From positions 582,001-646,000 of the forward strand of contig BSQZ01000030.1 in assembly GCA_033239005.1 (NCBI GenBank): a DNA stretch of 64,000 nucleotides. The letters run 5' to 3'. Origin of the DNA: Lamellibrachia satsuma (taxonomy: Eukaryota; Annelida; Polychaeta; Sabellida; Siboglinidae). A program made the translations under genes and the position numbers. The notes under the pieces are model-generated. The model did not search any database. It was not told the DNA's origin and worked only from the letters and a program-made list of their open reading frames with translations. This document shows, one piece after another, positions 13,291 to 25,414 of the stretch (the stretch's first letter is position 1; the number at the start of each line of letters is the position of its first letter).

Positions 13291-14400
13291 TCAGACATTG
13301 ACAGGAAGAACAAAACACACAACTGAAAGTATATAAAGTGTTAGAACCTGTGCATTATTTGCTACCAGGCACAGTGTCGCCACCTAGTAGAAAAGTCAGT
13401 ATCACATAATGTGATTACAACTGCGCCACCAAGTGAACAACATAATAACTACTGATGCGTTAAATCCACCAGGACTTCAGGTTAATGCCATTATCTGTTT
13501 TTGTCCTATGGGTGAGCTTAATAGCAAGGTTCGCCTATACAAGTATAATACCTTAACTGAAAATGATGCATTACGAATGGAATGTAAACATATCTCTGTG
13601 CTACAACCTAATTTTTAAGTCAGGGAAGTGCAAGTAGCTAATGTTCTTTTGGTGTAGTATACATCCACTTGTCTACAAATTTGTTCCATCATAAGAAAGT
13701 GGGGAGCAAGTTCTTCTTTCATACAATATCTAGAAAGAATGCTTTCCCTGCTGTGACAAAACTGTAAGACACATCTAGTCATGCAGACTCAATGAATATT
13801 TTAGACAAGCCCATTTGTCCTGTCATCAAACTGTGAGGAACATTTCCTCAAACAGACTGTTTATGAATCTATGTAAGTTACACAAAACAGGGTTTTGTGA
13901 TATGATGGGGTAACAGTTTAAGATAGTAACAGAATACAGCAAATTAAATAAAAATTAATTATTTAAGAGCTGCAGTAAATATAATTCTCTATTATTTTCA
14001 CAACCTGACAAATAGATGATTGTAATATTTAAGCCTTACACAACAATAACACTGAATCAAGGTTAAACAAATATAGATGATGAGGAAAGAAATGTTTAAT
14101 TAAAACCAAAATGTGTATGCAAATAAAGTAATAATTTGCATGCTCAAATTTGTAGTAATATACTGAGCCAGGTTACAGGTTGAATGTGGATAGAGCACAT
14201 GGTGTTCTTATTGGCAGCAGCAGGCAGACATGCTCTGATAACATACCAGAGCCTCTGCACTATACACTTTCTTCAAACAGAACTTGGCATTGCTGTTTCC
14301 CAATCAGTGGTATACCTTATACTTGGCCAGCCAGTCTTGTATGAGTGAGTGAGACATCCTCGCAGGACCTCATCTGATGATCCTCATGTCTGCAACAAAA
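13291..14400. other. non-coding stretch, nothing recognised
   Basis: AT-rich sequence between two minisatellites. The only open frame (13433-13618 plus, 61 codons) has no recognisable features. Confidence 0.4.
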
Positions 14401-14845
14401 CACAACCTCGTGAACACAATACAACCTCGTGAAGACAATACAACTTCATGAACATAATACAACCTCATGAACATGATATACAACCTCATGAACACCTAAC
14501 ACAACCTTGTGAACACCTAACATACCCCCATGAACACCCAAAACAACCTAATGAACACCCAACATTACCATTACAACACAACACAACCTCATTCACACCC
14601 AACATAATACAACTTCATGAACACCTAATACGTCAATCTCCTGAACACACAACACAACCTCAGGAACACACAACACAATCTCATGGACACACAACACAAC
14701 CTCATAAACACACAATACAATCTCGTGAACACACAACGCAACCTCATAAACACATAATACAAACTTGTGAACACAAAACCTCATGAACACACAACACAAC
14801 CTCATGAAAACACAATCCACAACCTCATGAACACACAACCCTTCA
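14401..14845. repeat. ~17-21-bp minisatellite (CCTCATGAACACA family)
   Basis: Units built on acaacctcatgaacacacaac with variable spacing. Open frames of EH..QP repeats on the plus strand (14448-14786) and CVHEV repeats on the minus strand are by-products of the repeat. Confidence 0.93.
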
Positions 14846-15863
14846 ACCCGTGCTTCAGCGCACTTAGCACTAGAAGCAGTGGTTATAGATGATGTGAATG
14901 TGTAGGCTATGATCCTGATTGCATCAGAACGGAATACTTCAAGAATTCAACATTAATTCCCCGACAAGTCAAGAAGGATGGAAAATGTCAGGGGTAAAGC
15001 TTGCAGTTCCTTTAAAAAGATATGCCTGTATATGACGATATCACATTTGAAATTATTTACAAGATTATATTACACAGTTTTACTCCATCAACTTTTGAAT
15101 TAATGACTTTTTAAGCTTCCCAAGTTACTGATTTTCTAAATCACAGGACACCAAATAACTATCCAATTTGCAAACAATACAAACTGAAAACTAGAACACA
15201 TATCCTTGCAAATAATGTTAATAACATTAAACACAAAAGGTTTTTTCTCAGTTATTGTATTGCTATAGAGGGTTTTGTTAGATAAAGGGGATAAATAATA
15301 TGAATAATTATGCAAAGTGAAAGTTTCTTTATGGAGTGAGTTAATAGCTTGGGCTCTCAAAATATACATTTCCTGTGCCTTTTAGCCCCACAGGGTGGAT
15401 GATATGATCAGTATCGTATTTTATGTTTCACAATGGATACACCACCGGGACTTCCAATGTTTTGTTTGTGAAGACTTGGAGAGGCCAACATAGAATACAG
15501 GGAGATGGAAGACAGTTATCAACTCATGAACAAGTGTTGTTCATGTGATAGCCTAGGACAACGGAGTTATAGTCAGCCAGGAGATACCTCTCACAGCCAA
15601 TCACTTAATTCAACTACAGTGGCCACTGTTGAGCTGGACTAACCGGTTCAAGGAACGTCCTGGCAAAATCAATAGGAGCTTACACCACACTGGTCGATAG
15701 GCAACACCACAAGCATAGATTACAATACACCCCGCAGTTGTCAATTGATCCAATTTTGGCAGCTTTGTAGCAAGTAGTAACCTAGCATAAGAAATGTTGT
15801 TGGGTTGTGCAGTAGTCCTTGTCTTCAATGGACACATCTGTATCAAAGCAAAAGGGTCCCCAC
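14846..15863. other. non-coding stretch, nothing recognised
   Basis: Short open frames only (15136-15369 and 15610-15846 on the minus strand), none with recognisable motifs. Confidence 0.35.
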
Positions 15864-16354
15864 ATGACAGGCATCCCCCTCGTTACAGGGACAGGCATCC
15901 CCCTCATTGCAGGGACAGGCATCCCCCTCGTTACAGGGACAGGCATCCCCCTCGTTACAGGGACAGGCATCCCCCTCGTTGCAGGGACAGGCATCCCCCT
16001 CGTTACAGGGACAGGCATCCCCCTCATTACAGGGACAGGCGTCCCCCTCGTTACAGGGACAGGCATCCCCCTCGTTACAGGGACAGGCATTCCCCTCGTT
16101 ACAGGGACAGGCATCCCCCACGTTACAGGGACAGGCATCCCCCTCGTTACAGGGACAGGCATCCCCATCGTTACAGGGACAGGCATCCCCCTAGTTACAG
16201 GGACAGGCATCCCCCTCGTTACAGGAACAGGCATCCCCCTCATTGCAGGGACAGGCATCCCCCTCGTTACAGGGACAGGCATCCCCCTCATTACAGGGAC
16301 AGGCATCCCCCTCATTGCAGGGACAGGCATCCCCCTTGTTACAGGGACAGGCAT
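15864..16354. repeat. 24-bp GC-rich minisatellite, about 20 copies
   Basis: The unit 'gacaggcatccccctcg' plus 'ttacagg' has a period of 24 with few substitutions, so it is young. Because 24 is a multiple of three and the unit has few stops, several frames on both strands stay open (for example MPVPVTRG on the minus strand). No start context, splice sites or flanking coding sequence supports a protein. The array stops a few bases before the left end of the hAT remnant at 16,378. Confidence 0.95.
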
Positions 16355-16377
16355 GCTATAGCGTAGTTCATCTAATG

Positions 16378-17369
16378 CAGAGGTTCCCTGGGGGTATGTC
16401 AGAGGTTTTCCAGGAGTGTGTGGAGGGTTGGCTGAAGCTAAGGTTATGTGCAATGGTCCAAAAATGTTGTCACTTTGCATATTCGTGTCAAGCAAACCTT
16501 CAACGCTATTAGAAAATGTTATGATCCAAGTGCATAAATTGCTATTTCAAAAGACCTACAGTTTTTCTCAGTTAAGCTACTTCTCATCTCAATTACTCAT
16601 ATGTTACGATGATTTCGCCTCATTTCAATGGTTAGTGCCTAACTACCTGTAGTAAGTCCAACACCCTCAATACCAGGCTCTTCTGCCTCTTGTGTGGACC
16701 AAGAGGCTCTGTTCTTCCAAACCAAGGTTTGTTGGCTCTCACCAGAGAACGTGATGTCACAGAAAGATGAGATCACCAAATTATTTGACCGTGTCGGCAT
16801 GGAGCAGTCTCGAAAATTCATTGAAAAACTCTCGGACAAAGTTGGCTCTTGAAGCTGGCATGCTAAACAACATCATTTTCCACCTGAACTCACTTAACAA
16901 GTCATGGTTGGTTCACCACAGTGATTGCTACTGTGGACAACATACACAAACAAGCAAAATCAAAGAAGGACACTTCAACATGTTTGAACATCTAAGCGCA
17001 GCATATCAGGATGTAGAAACTAGACGTGGAAACATGGATTCCATGCAGAATTCTCATTCAGGGTGAAAGTATGATCTCTATCAGATGGCGTGCAGGAGGA
17101 CGTGTTGACGTTCATGAATGACTCCACCGCAGGTGATGCATTTGAAGCTCGTACTCTGCCAAAGGGTTGGTCTAATATGAGTGAATTGTATCCTGATGTG
17201 GCTGAAGTGCCCATGAGGGTATTGCTGATGTTTCCATCGACATATCTCTGGAACAAGGATTCTCATCAATGTTCTGCATGTAAGTGAAATTAACGTCATT
17301 CCCAACTGTGCATGAAGAAAGACCCCAAGGACACAGGGGTACGTGAGGAAAAAAGGTTGGGAACCACTG
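16378..17369 (+). mobile_element. decayed hAT DNA transposon with transposase remnants
   Basis: Left terminus cagaggttccctgg and right terminus ggttgggaaccactg form the inverted pair typical of hAT elements (CAG[TA]GGTTCCCA). The flanking octamers atctaatg and acctaaga agree at 5 of 8 positions, as for an old 8-bp target duplication. Inside, on the plus strand but in several frames, are DEITKLFDRVGMEQSRKF, the HLNSLNKSW...K.KEGHFNMFEHLS stretch typical of ZBED/Buster-like transposases, and LYPDVAEVPMRVLLMFPST, which matches the hAT C-terminal dimerisation region. At under 1 kb with frameshifts and stops, it is an inactive, internally deleted copy. Confidence 0.82.
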
Positions 17370-19277
17370 ACCTAAGAGTGTCATAGCTGACATATGTTTG
17401 GACTGCTTTATAACCTAAACATATACTTGGTTACAGGTATTATAAAGATCACTTAAAATACCACATAAAAAATAACAAAAAACATCCTTCTTATAGTCTT
17501 TATAGAGTCATGGTGTGAGACCCTTGAAACAGGGGCAACATTTAAAGTGTTTGTTTACATGTTTCACAAACTGTGTTGTCAATGCATCATATATTAGGTG
17601 AACTGTCACTTTTGATCACTATCAGTCATCCTAATTGAGCAGTTTATCCTTTTAGTGGCAACAAATACAACAATTTGCGCAAAAGAAACTAATCTACATC
17701 ACCCAGTTTTCGGCCATTGCAAAATCCGCCAGTGATGTTGGCTTCATGATTAAACAACTATTGGCATGATGTAGTTAGTAGTTACATGTGTTTGGAGCCC
17801 TAGAGATATAGCTCTGGCACAGAATCCTCAAGACAAGCTGAATGTAGAGAGAAATACTAACTTCTGGGTCAGAGATAAAGAAGGGGTTAAGAAGGTAGGT
17901 TATATTCTATAAAGAAAAGAAAACTGGTTAAGTATGGCCATAGGACAGAAGACCTGAGTCTGGTACTTAGCAGCATAGAAGTACTACCAGGAAGTACTAC
18001 CAGGAAGTACTGAAGGAGGTAGAAGAAACATTCCTACTGGAAGCATACCCGGCAGTATTTAAAGTGGACACAGGGAGAGCTGGAACAGACACGCTGAAGC
18101 CTTCCACTCAGAGGACATACAACAAATCAACCAGTCGACATATGTGGCTAAGTCCTCGTTCCTTGGATCACCTTGATAGGAATTCACATTTCCACCGGAT
18201 ACGACACAATTACAATTATTGCAAGTTAATCAAACCAGCCCCTACTTCTGGGTGAATTGTGAACTGGGGTAATGCTGACTCCAGAATGAATAACAGGCCC
18301 GATGCCCTAACCATGGCCTTAATACCTCTCCAACACACACACGCATGCATGCACGCATGCATGCACGCACGCACGCACGAGAACCTCTGAGAAAAGTAAA
18401 CAGATGCTAACATAGAAAAGAACGAAGGACACACACATGTCATAAGATTGTGCTTTGCCAAGAGTCAAAACAAACAGGTTCACAATAACTACACTGGTAC
18501 CATTCACCATTAGCATGTGTGATTAACATATTACATGTGTGAACCAACAAAGACAGTATACAGCGGATTGAATCAGCTGCAGTAGAATCTATAAATATAT
18601 TCGCTGGGACTAAATCATTTCCTATTCCCACTGTGTTAAAGTGTTGCACTTGACAGGATCAAATGTTCTGTCCCCAAGTGATTCTGTTAAGTGCAGCTGT
18701 ACTATTTGATTGTGTAAATTATATTGTATTTGTTTGTTAACTAACTGTGTTTCCTAATTATTTCCTACCGGCAGTAAATGTTTCATTTTAAATAAACTAT
18801 GAAGTGTGTCACTGTGCTTAGTCACACTAATGTATTCCTTAAACATTTCATCGCTCATTATTATTTAATATGCTGATGTGTGTACCTTCCAAGGTACAGT
18901 TCACTTGACACTGTACGATAAAGTAGTAAGTATCTGTAAGTATCTGTGTAGCATCTGTGCACTCTGATCGGACTGGTCATGGTGCAATAGTAGCATAATT
19001 AATTAATGATATTATACTAAATGTTGCTATTGTATGCAAGTTAACTATCACACAGAATCCTTTAAGACATGACCTCCTTATTGCAAATAAAAATGATGTT
19101 TCCTCTCACATGGACCCCAGCTGAATCAGAGTGATATAAATCAGAGTGATATCAATCAGAGTGATATAAATCTTGCACCACATTTGCAATATACTAAACA
19201 GCCAAATGAAACAGCTAGAAATTACCAGCAGCCAATTCTATTCGGTTAGTTAAGGATCACTGAGGTCCATACACTCG
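17370..19277. other. non-coding stretch, minor simple repeats
   Basis: Contains a short ggaagtactacca triplication near 17,990, a GCATGCACGCACG run at about 18,335-18,380 and a 15-bp triplet of gagtgatataaatca near 19,130. No gene was recognised. Confidence 0.4.
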
Positions 19278-19397
19278 CTGCAAGCATTACGATGTATTGA
19301 TCTCCAACTGATGACCTGCAAGCATTACGATGTATTGATCTCCAACTGATGACCTGCAAGCATTACGATGTATTGATCTCCAACTGATGACCTGCAA
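19278..19397. repeat. 38-bp tandem repeat, three copies plus
   Basis: Units start at 19,278, 19,316 and 19,354 with ctgcaagcattacgatg and are identical over all 38 bases, so the duplication is very recent or has been homogenised. A partial fourth unit (ctgcaa) closes the array. Confidence 0.95.
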
Positions 19398-20094
19398 CTA
19401 TTGACTGTGGACATGAGTGACAACTGCAGATGAAATCAACAAGCTAGTTAGCTGGACACAACATTTCTCCCTGCCTGTATCATCAATATTACTGTGGTCA
19501 GGTGTCTCAGGGGCAACAAACTGCCACAGTAGTAGTAGTCTGTGGTGTAACACTCACATACTGATTCAAAACTGCACAAGAAGAAATTAAAACTAAATTA
19601 CAAAAACCTGAATATTTATCCAATGCAGCCAGATTAAGTAGATGAGAAATATACTTTAATAAAAATACATTCAATAAAATGCAGTATAATTTGTAGAAAA
19701 CAGTAATTGTTATGATTACCCACACAGTGATGGAATTGTGAGTACAGATAACTTTCATGTATTAATGGCAAAATGGCTTAATACTTCCCATCATATCTGA
19801 GTTGATGAATGTACAGGTCTGCAAAGCTTAAAGTGGTATGTGTGGGCCTAAAGACTGGATACCATGCTATATAAGAACATACCTTTATCTTTATGGAAAC
19901 GGCTGTCTCCACCACCTTAGCTGTACGAACAATTGAACTGTGTGTACGACCTGAGTAAGAAACACACAGGCCAGCTACTTACAGCTCTGAGGACTGACCC
20001 CTCCCCTCCGTTTCAACTTATCTAACTGCAGCTTCTGCAGTATTCATAAGTTATCCGCTTTTTTACGAAGGTCAAACGTAGTTAGCAGCCACTG

Positions 20095-20517
20095 ATGGCC
20101 GAAGTCTGCTTTCATGTTATGCAAATAATTTTCCTGCATGTTGACTTCTTCATTTTGTGGGCCCGAGTCCAATTTCCCAAGCTAGCGACACAGACATCCT
20201 GGAAGTCCAATCTATCATGCTGTGATTATATCTTTTCACTTGCTGTGTCATTCTTAAGATGTGAAGATAACATGGAAGAGGTCTCTATAGCAAAGTGTGT
20301 TAATATATGTGGGTCACCAGAAAGTGTCAAAAACTTGGACACTTGTCAATATACTGGACATGATGCTACATTCACCCCCTTCTCAGTTGGATGTTCAGAG
20401 GGTAAGGAGTTAAGGGCATATTTATCTGACTTGTTTCTCCTCAATATCCCCGTGGATATACCCACAAATTCAATAAGTGTGGGCAAGCTGAGGAGGGATG
20501 AGAGAAACAAAGGGTGA
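20095..20517 (+). CDS. unrecognised open frame of 140 codons, doubtful gene
   Basis: This is the longest open frame in the gene-poor 8-21 kb stretch that is not caused by a repeat. It starts MAEVCFHVMQII and ends RRDERNKG. The N-terminal half is hydrophobic and could be read as membrane-like. There is no recognised domain, no flanking in-phase exon and no clear promoter. A chance open frame or a decayed element is equally possible. Confidence 0.15.
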   Translation: MAEVCFHVMQIIFLHVDFFILWARVQFPKLATQTSWKSNLSCCDYIFSLAVSFLRCEDNMEEVSIAKCVNICGSPESVKNLDTCQYTGHDATFTPFSVGCSEGKELRAYLSDLFLLNIPVDIPTNSISVGKLRRDERNKG

Positions 20518-20933
20518 GGAGGATAATTTCAATGAAGTTTAAAACGACTGTGTTTCTAACATAAGCTGAAAGAGACAGGTGCACATCAAAGCACAGCAGA
20601 TCAAAGTACACGTTCCAAGCCTAACTTCACATGCACCAAAGCAGAGCAAGGTTCATCTCAATGGAGAAGATCATTTGGACATTTTGATCAGCCCTGACTG
20701 AGTTCACTCAACTCCCTAAGTTATTACCTGACACAAAGCTCTGTATCAACATTAAATCGTTACTGTGATTTGTATTATATATTTTTTATTAGTGGAATAT
20801 CATTGTGACATTGCTGTTTTTAATGTAAATTTTTTTTTTTACAAAATAACAAAGCAAAAGTATTGTTTACAATGAAAATCTTAGCATTTTTCTATTGGTA
20901 AATATTATCAATGCAACATACAGTATATGTAAT

Positions 20934-20935
<2 letters not shown>

Positions 20936-20985
<50 letters not shown>

Positions 20986-20987
20986 TG
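20936..20987. repeat. (GT)n microsatellite
   Basis: About 50 bases of pure GT, then a gcatgcatgtgcatg run to about 21,020. Cysteine-valine open frames across it are artefacts. Confidence 0.97.
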
Positions 20988-21180
20988 CGTGCATGCATGT
21001 GCATGCATGTGCATACATGCATGCATCATAATTTATATACTGCTCAGGAAACATTTTTGCAGCATAATTCGGTTGAACTGGTCCCTGAGGCATATGGTCT
21101 CCGAGACATATGGTATCCAGGTGAACGCTGTGAAGTGTTTTGTAAACCCATCCGTGTCTGTCTGCTAAGTAGCAGACAGA

Positions 21181-21872
21181 CAAGGCACCCAGGTGAAACA
21201 AGGAATGGACAAGACAGAAGTGTCATCCCGCAGGAAGAACAGCCCAAGATGTATAAAAACAATCTCGTCATTAGAATTGGTGGTTGTTGTGTGACTTAGC
21301 TGAATGCCAACAGCCTACTGGTAGATTGTGTGCGATTGATCCATCCTTGTGTGTGCTATTTGTGTAACTGTTCTAGGTGTTACCTGACATTACTGCTAGC
21401 TTTGCTACTGGTAGTTGCTATTAGGGCCTATTACAATATTGGTCTTCTTTTAATAAATATAATAATTACAGAAGAGCAATGTAGAAGGAGTTTGAGAACT
21501 AGAGTTCCAGAAATGAAATGGAGGATGGAATATATTGATGGATGTAACCCTGGGAAACCGTAACAGGGAAATGAAAATGCTAAGAGTACCAAAGAACCTG
21601 AGTTGAATGGAGGATGAATGGAAACATGAGTTCATCAGAGCTGGTGAGACGAAAAGAGAGCTAGAGAAACAGTATCAACTCAGAAAGGAACCAAGGGAAA
21701 GAAGGGAAAGAAGGGAAAAAATGGAAAGAAGGGAAAGAAGGGGAATGGTGAAAAAACCCTATTCATCCAATGAGGCACCCTTGTAGAGTGAGATGAGAAC
21801 AAAATGCAAGGCACCCAGGTGAAACAAGGAATGGACAAGACAGAAGTGTCATCCCACAGGAAGAACAGCCCA
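21181..21872. repeat. dispersed direct repeat pair of ~65 bp
   Basis: The block caaggcacccaggtgaaac...aagaacagccca occurs at 21,181-21,245 and again at 21,807-21,872 with a single substitution (cccg/ccca). The 560 bases between the copies include the start of a LINE-like region. Such near identity at this spacing implies a recent segmental copy or gene conversion. Confidence 0.9.
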
Positions 21873-23185
21873 GAAATGACCCCCCCCAGGAGGGGCAGCC
21901 AATCAGCATGCAAAAGGGGCAGCCAGTGGGAAATGACACCTCTAGAAGGGGAAGTCAGTTAACAATGGTCCCCACCAGAAGGGGAAGTCAGTTAACAATG
22001 GTCCCCACCAGAAGGGGAAGTCAGTTAACAATGGTCCCCACCAGGAGGGGCAGTCAGTCCATAGAGTCATCAAGGAAGTAAGGGTGGAGGCAGGAGAGGC
22101 TAGCACCAGCAGTAATGTGTACATAAACACTAAGAGCAATAATCATGACAAAACAGGTGTGGGAGAAATAAAGAAAAGGGAGCACAGGTCATATTACTGT
22201 AAATAAAAAGAAGAAGAACAAAGCTTCAGAAGAGGAATGGTGGACAGGATGTTCACTCTGAGACAACTGGTGAAAAAGAAACTGGAGGAACAGGAGAATA
22301 TGGCTCTGGGGTTCAGCCACGTTGAGGTGGATGGGTGTCCCAGAGGTGCAGGTGAGGATGGTCGAAAGAACATATGAAGAGACAAAAGGCAGAGTAGTGT
22401 GCATATCAGAGGAATTCAGGGTGTATGTCAGCCTGAGACAGGTAGTGCGCTAAGTCGCGATTAGGAAAGTGTGTACGAGGGACATTCTCTGCAAGTTGAT
22501 ATATGCAGATGATCTGGCAGTATACCATATATATGAGGCAGACCTTCAAGAACAGTTGGTAGAGTGGAAGGAAATCTTTAGCAAACATGGACTGAGAGTA
22601 AGTCTAGAGAAGATGGAGGTGCTTTGGGTCGGGCAGCAGAAAGAAAATCTAGATATAAGACTGGATGGGAAGAAACTGAACCAAACAAGACATCTTTGTA
22701 ACAGTTTGCAGGGACGCCGGCACAGAGATGGAAATTCACAGAAGAATACAAGGTGGGCCGAATGCAAGGAAGATAATGGAAGGGGTGATGAGAGATAGAC
22801 ATATATCTCGGAAGCTAAAAGGGAAGAGAAACTGCAAGTTTGTGAGAATAACTGAGTGAGGAGAATTGCGGGAGTGAAAAGAACGGACAAGCGAAGAATG
22901 GAGGAGCTGAGGGAGGAAGTTGGTGTGAGATAGTCTCACAAGGAAGCTGGTGAGGAGCCGGCTAAAGTGGGCTGGACATGTGGAAAGAACGGAAGGGGTA
23001 TGGTTGATGAACAGGGCGGTTGCGCTTAGTGCAGAGGGTAGAAGGAGAATAGAAAGACTGAGACTGAGATGGGAGGACTGCGTTAAGAGAGATTTGGTGG
23101 GAGCGGGAGGGGAGTGGAGAATGAGGGCGAGGGATGGGGGGTGGAGATGGGTGGTGGAGACAGCTGTGAAACGGAACTAGTGATG
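21475..23185 (+). mobile_element. degenerate non-LTR retrotransposon (LINE D)
   Basis: The plus-strand RT fragment at 22,469-22,700 contains YADDLAVYHIYEADLQEQL, with the catalytic YADD box, followed by a QLVEWKEIF.KHGLRV..EK.EVLWVGQQ stretch typical of animal LINE RT palms. The C-terminal basic tail at 22,950-23,180 contains RLKWAGHVERTEGVWLMNRA and WEDCVKRDLVGAGGEWRMR. Upstream sequence to about 21,475 can be aligned only loosely to the N-terminal part and is full of stops and GGGAAAGAA runs. No intact ORF remains. The clade is not assigned. Confidence 0.75.
21951..22053. repeat. 33-bp tandem repeat, three copies
   Basis: Unit gaagtcagttaacaatgg followed by tccccaccagaaggg, period 33. It lies within the decayed N-terminal part of LINE D, so it may be a local expansion of element sequence. 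Confidence 0.9.
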
Positions 23186-24133
23186 AAGGGAAAAAATCTA
23201 CAACGGGTATCGGTGCCAGTCTCACCCTGGACTACACGGATAGAGAGGAAAGCAACAATAAACTCAAAGTCATATCTGTGAATGCCAGAAGCCTCCTAAA
23301 CAAGCTGGATGATATGCAGTGTGTGGAAAATCCAGACTTGATATGTGGGCACATAAGGATATATCTGACGCAGAGCTTAACTTCGAGAGATACAGTGTGA
23401 TTAGAAGTGATAGAGACAATAAGAAAGGCAGTATATATATATATATATATATACATATATATGCTACCATAGCATGTATGCTGATATTGAGAGTGAACTA
23501 GCACTTCATGAGCTATTACGCACAGCGTACATGCATCGTGTGACAGTGTTGTAACAGTTGAAGACTTCAACCACAGAACTATTGACTGGACCCGGATGCA
23601 TGCAGGAGCCGAGGGGATGCAATTCATGGAGCTCACCCAAGACCTTTTTTTTAACCCAGCATGTACACAATGCTACCAGGGGTGAAAACACACTGGATCT
23701 TGTATTATCCTTGGAACCAAATATGGTCGAACAAATTAGGGTAAAAGAACCTTTCAGTGATCACAACATTGTGATATGTGACATTATAGTGTCTATACAG
23801 ATAAAAGAGTGGAGAGAGATGTACTATGACTTTAAGAGGGGAAACATTCTTAGGGGACTATGACTGGAAGCAGGCATTCCAGGATACTCACATTAATATG
23901 AAATCTGACATTTTCAAAGCTGTGGTTAACTATGCAGTGAAGCATTTTATCCCTCTGACAACAAAGAAGAGGAGGAGGAAACCCAGATGGATGGCAAAAT
24001 GAGCTGAATTAGCAAAGAGGAAGAAGTATCATGTGTGAAAGAAATACAGGGAAACAAGAGAATACCATATATATGAGGCATACAAGCGACAACTCAACAA
24101 AGCCTGGAATAAGGTGGTAAAGGCTAAAAGAAA

Positions 24134-24625
24134 TGTAACCTGCATTTTTAATTTATAATTGTCCCACCAATCACCCAGCAAAGGTCACGCGAGGATACCT
24201 GAGGAGCACAGGGTTGATGGTGCCATTACTTGCCACCATATGGCAGCACCCTGGGTAATCTATAGATAATCTAGTTAATTAGTTATTATAACTATCTATC
24301 TTATGGTTAATTGCATTTACTTTGTAGGTTGCTGGACGTGTTACTAATAATTAAGTTGTTTAAATAAAAAATTTACCCAAGAGACAGGGGTCACCTGTGG
24401 TCAGGGGGAGGGGCTGTGTCCCAGTGGGCCAGGCTTGATTACACTGTCAACAAGATAACAACAGATGACCCCCTGTAAAATGCAGGATGTGGTTGCACTG
24501 AGTCGATGCTCAGACACATTTTAACACTTTTGGTTAGATCTACAGTGCCCAGTTTTTATATAGTTTTTGTTATACAAAATAAAGGAAATCACCATTTCCC
24601 ATCTTCATGCGATTTCCCGGTTACA
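24134..24625. mobile_element. solo LTR of an LTR retrotransposon
   Basis: A 492-base insert begins TGTAACC and ends GGTTACA (TG...CA with a 7-base inverted terminus) and is flanked on both sides by GAAA. Near the right end are a TATATAG box (about 24,557) and AATAAA (about 24,579), the expected promoter and poly(A) signals of an LTR. Removing the insert and one GAAA restores the reading frame of LINE A (KAKR-N-IEKRLAD). There is no internal region or second LTR, so it probably arose by LTR-LTR recombination. A non-autonomous DNA element is the alternative. Confidence 0.75.
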
Positions 24626-25110
24626 GAAATATTGAGAAAAGATTAGCAGACAACATAAAGAAAGATCCAAAGTCATTCTTTGCATACACTAAAACTAGGA
24701 CAAAAGATAGTGTCAGCCGCCTTGTTCATAATGAAGGGAAAGTGACCACAGAATCAGTTGAGACAGAAATGTATTAAATGACTACTTTGCCTCAGTGTTC
24801 ACTGATGAGGTTACTGACAATTTGCCTGAACCTGTGAAGATTTTCACCAAGACTATGGAGGAGTCCCTCCAAAATGTGGAGTTCACTACTGAAGTAGTAT
24901 CGAAAAAGCTGTTGCAATTAAAGCCATATAAAGCCCCTGGAGTAGACAATTTAAGCTCAACAATGCTCTGTGAAGTGGTCCCTGCCATTGCATTCCCACT
25001 AAGTGAAATCTTTGTTGAAAACATGGCAAAGGGAGAAGTTCCAGTAGATTGGAAAAGTACAAATGTTACCCCACATATAAGAAGAAGGGAATAAAATCAC
25101 AACTCAGCAA

Positions 25111-25414
25111 TTATACACCAGTGAGTCTAACATCACAGGTATCTAAAGTAATGGAAGCAATTATAGACCAGTGAGTCTAACATCACAGGTATCTAAAGTA
25201 ATGGAAGCAATTATAGACCAGTGAGTCTAACATCACAGGTATCTAAAGTAATGGAAGCAATTATAGACCATTGAGTCTAACGTCACAGGTATCTAAAGTA
25301 ATGGAAACAATTATAGACTAGTGAGTCTAACATCACAGGTATCTAAAGTAATGGAAGCAATTATAGACCAGTGAGTCTAACATCACAGGTATCTAAAGTA
25401 ATGGAAGCAATTAT
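25111..25414 (+). repeat. 50-bp tandem amplification inside the LINE A RT region
   Basis: Six units with period 50 (ttatagaccagtgagtctaa ... gtaatggaagcaa). In frame the unit encodes the conserved RT segment YRPVSLTSQVSKVMEAI. Fifty is not a multiple of three, so each added unit shifts the frame. The array must have grown after the element lost coding constraint. Confidence 0.93.

Noticed and set aside
14448..14838. Histidine/glutamine-rich repeat protein on plus and CVHEV repeat on minus
   Set aside because: Minisatellite artefacts, open on both strands.
15782..16495. 237-codon minus frame with (MPVPVTRG)n and plus frames of similar length
   Set aside because: The 24-base period keeps several frames open at once. 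There are no splice sites, no conserved flanks and no preferred frame.
19980..20060. Possible 5' non-coding exon on the minus strand ending in a GTAAGT donor
   Set aside because: Only a single splice-like motif; no coding sequence, promoter or partner acceptor can be tied to it.
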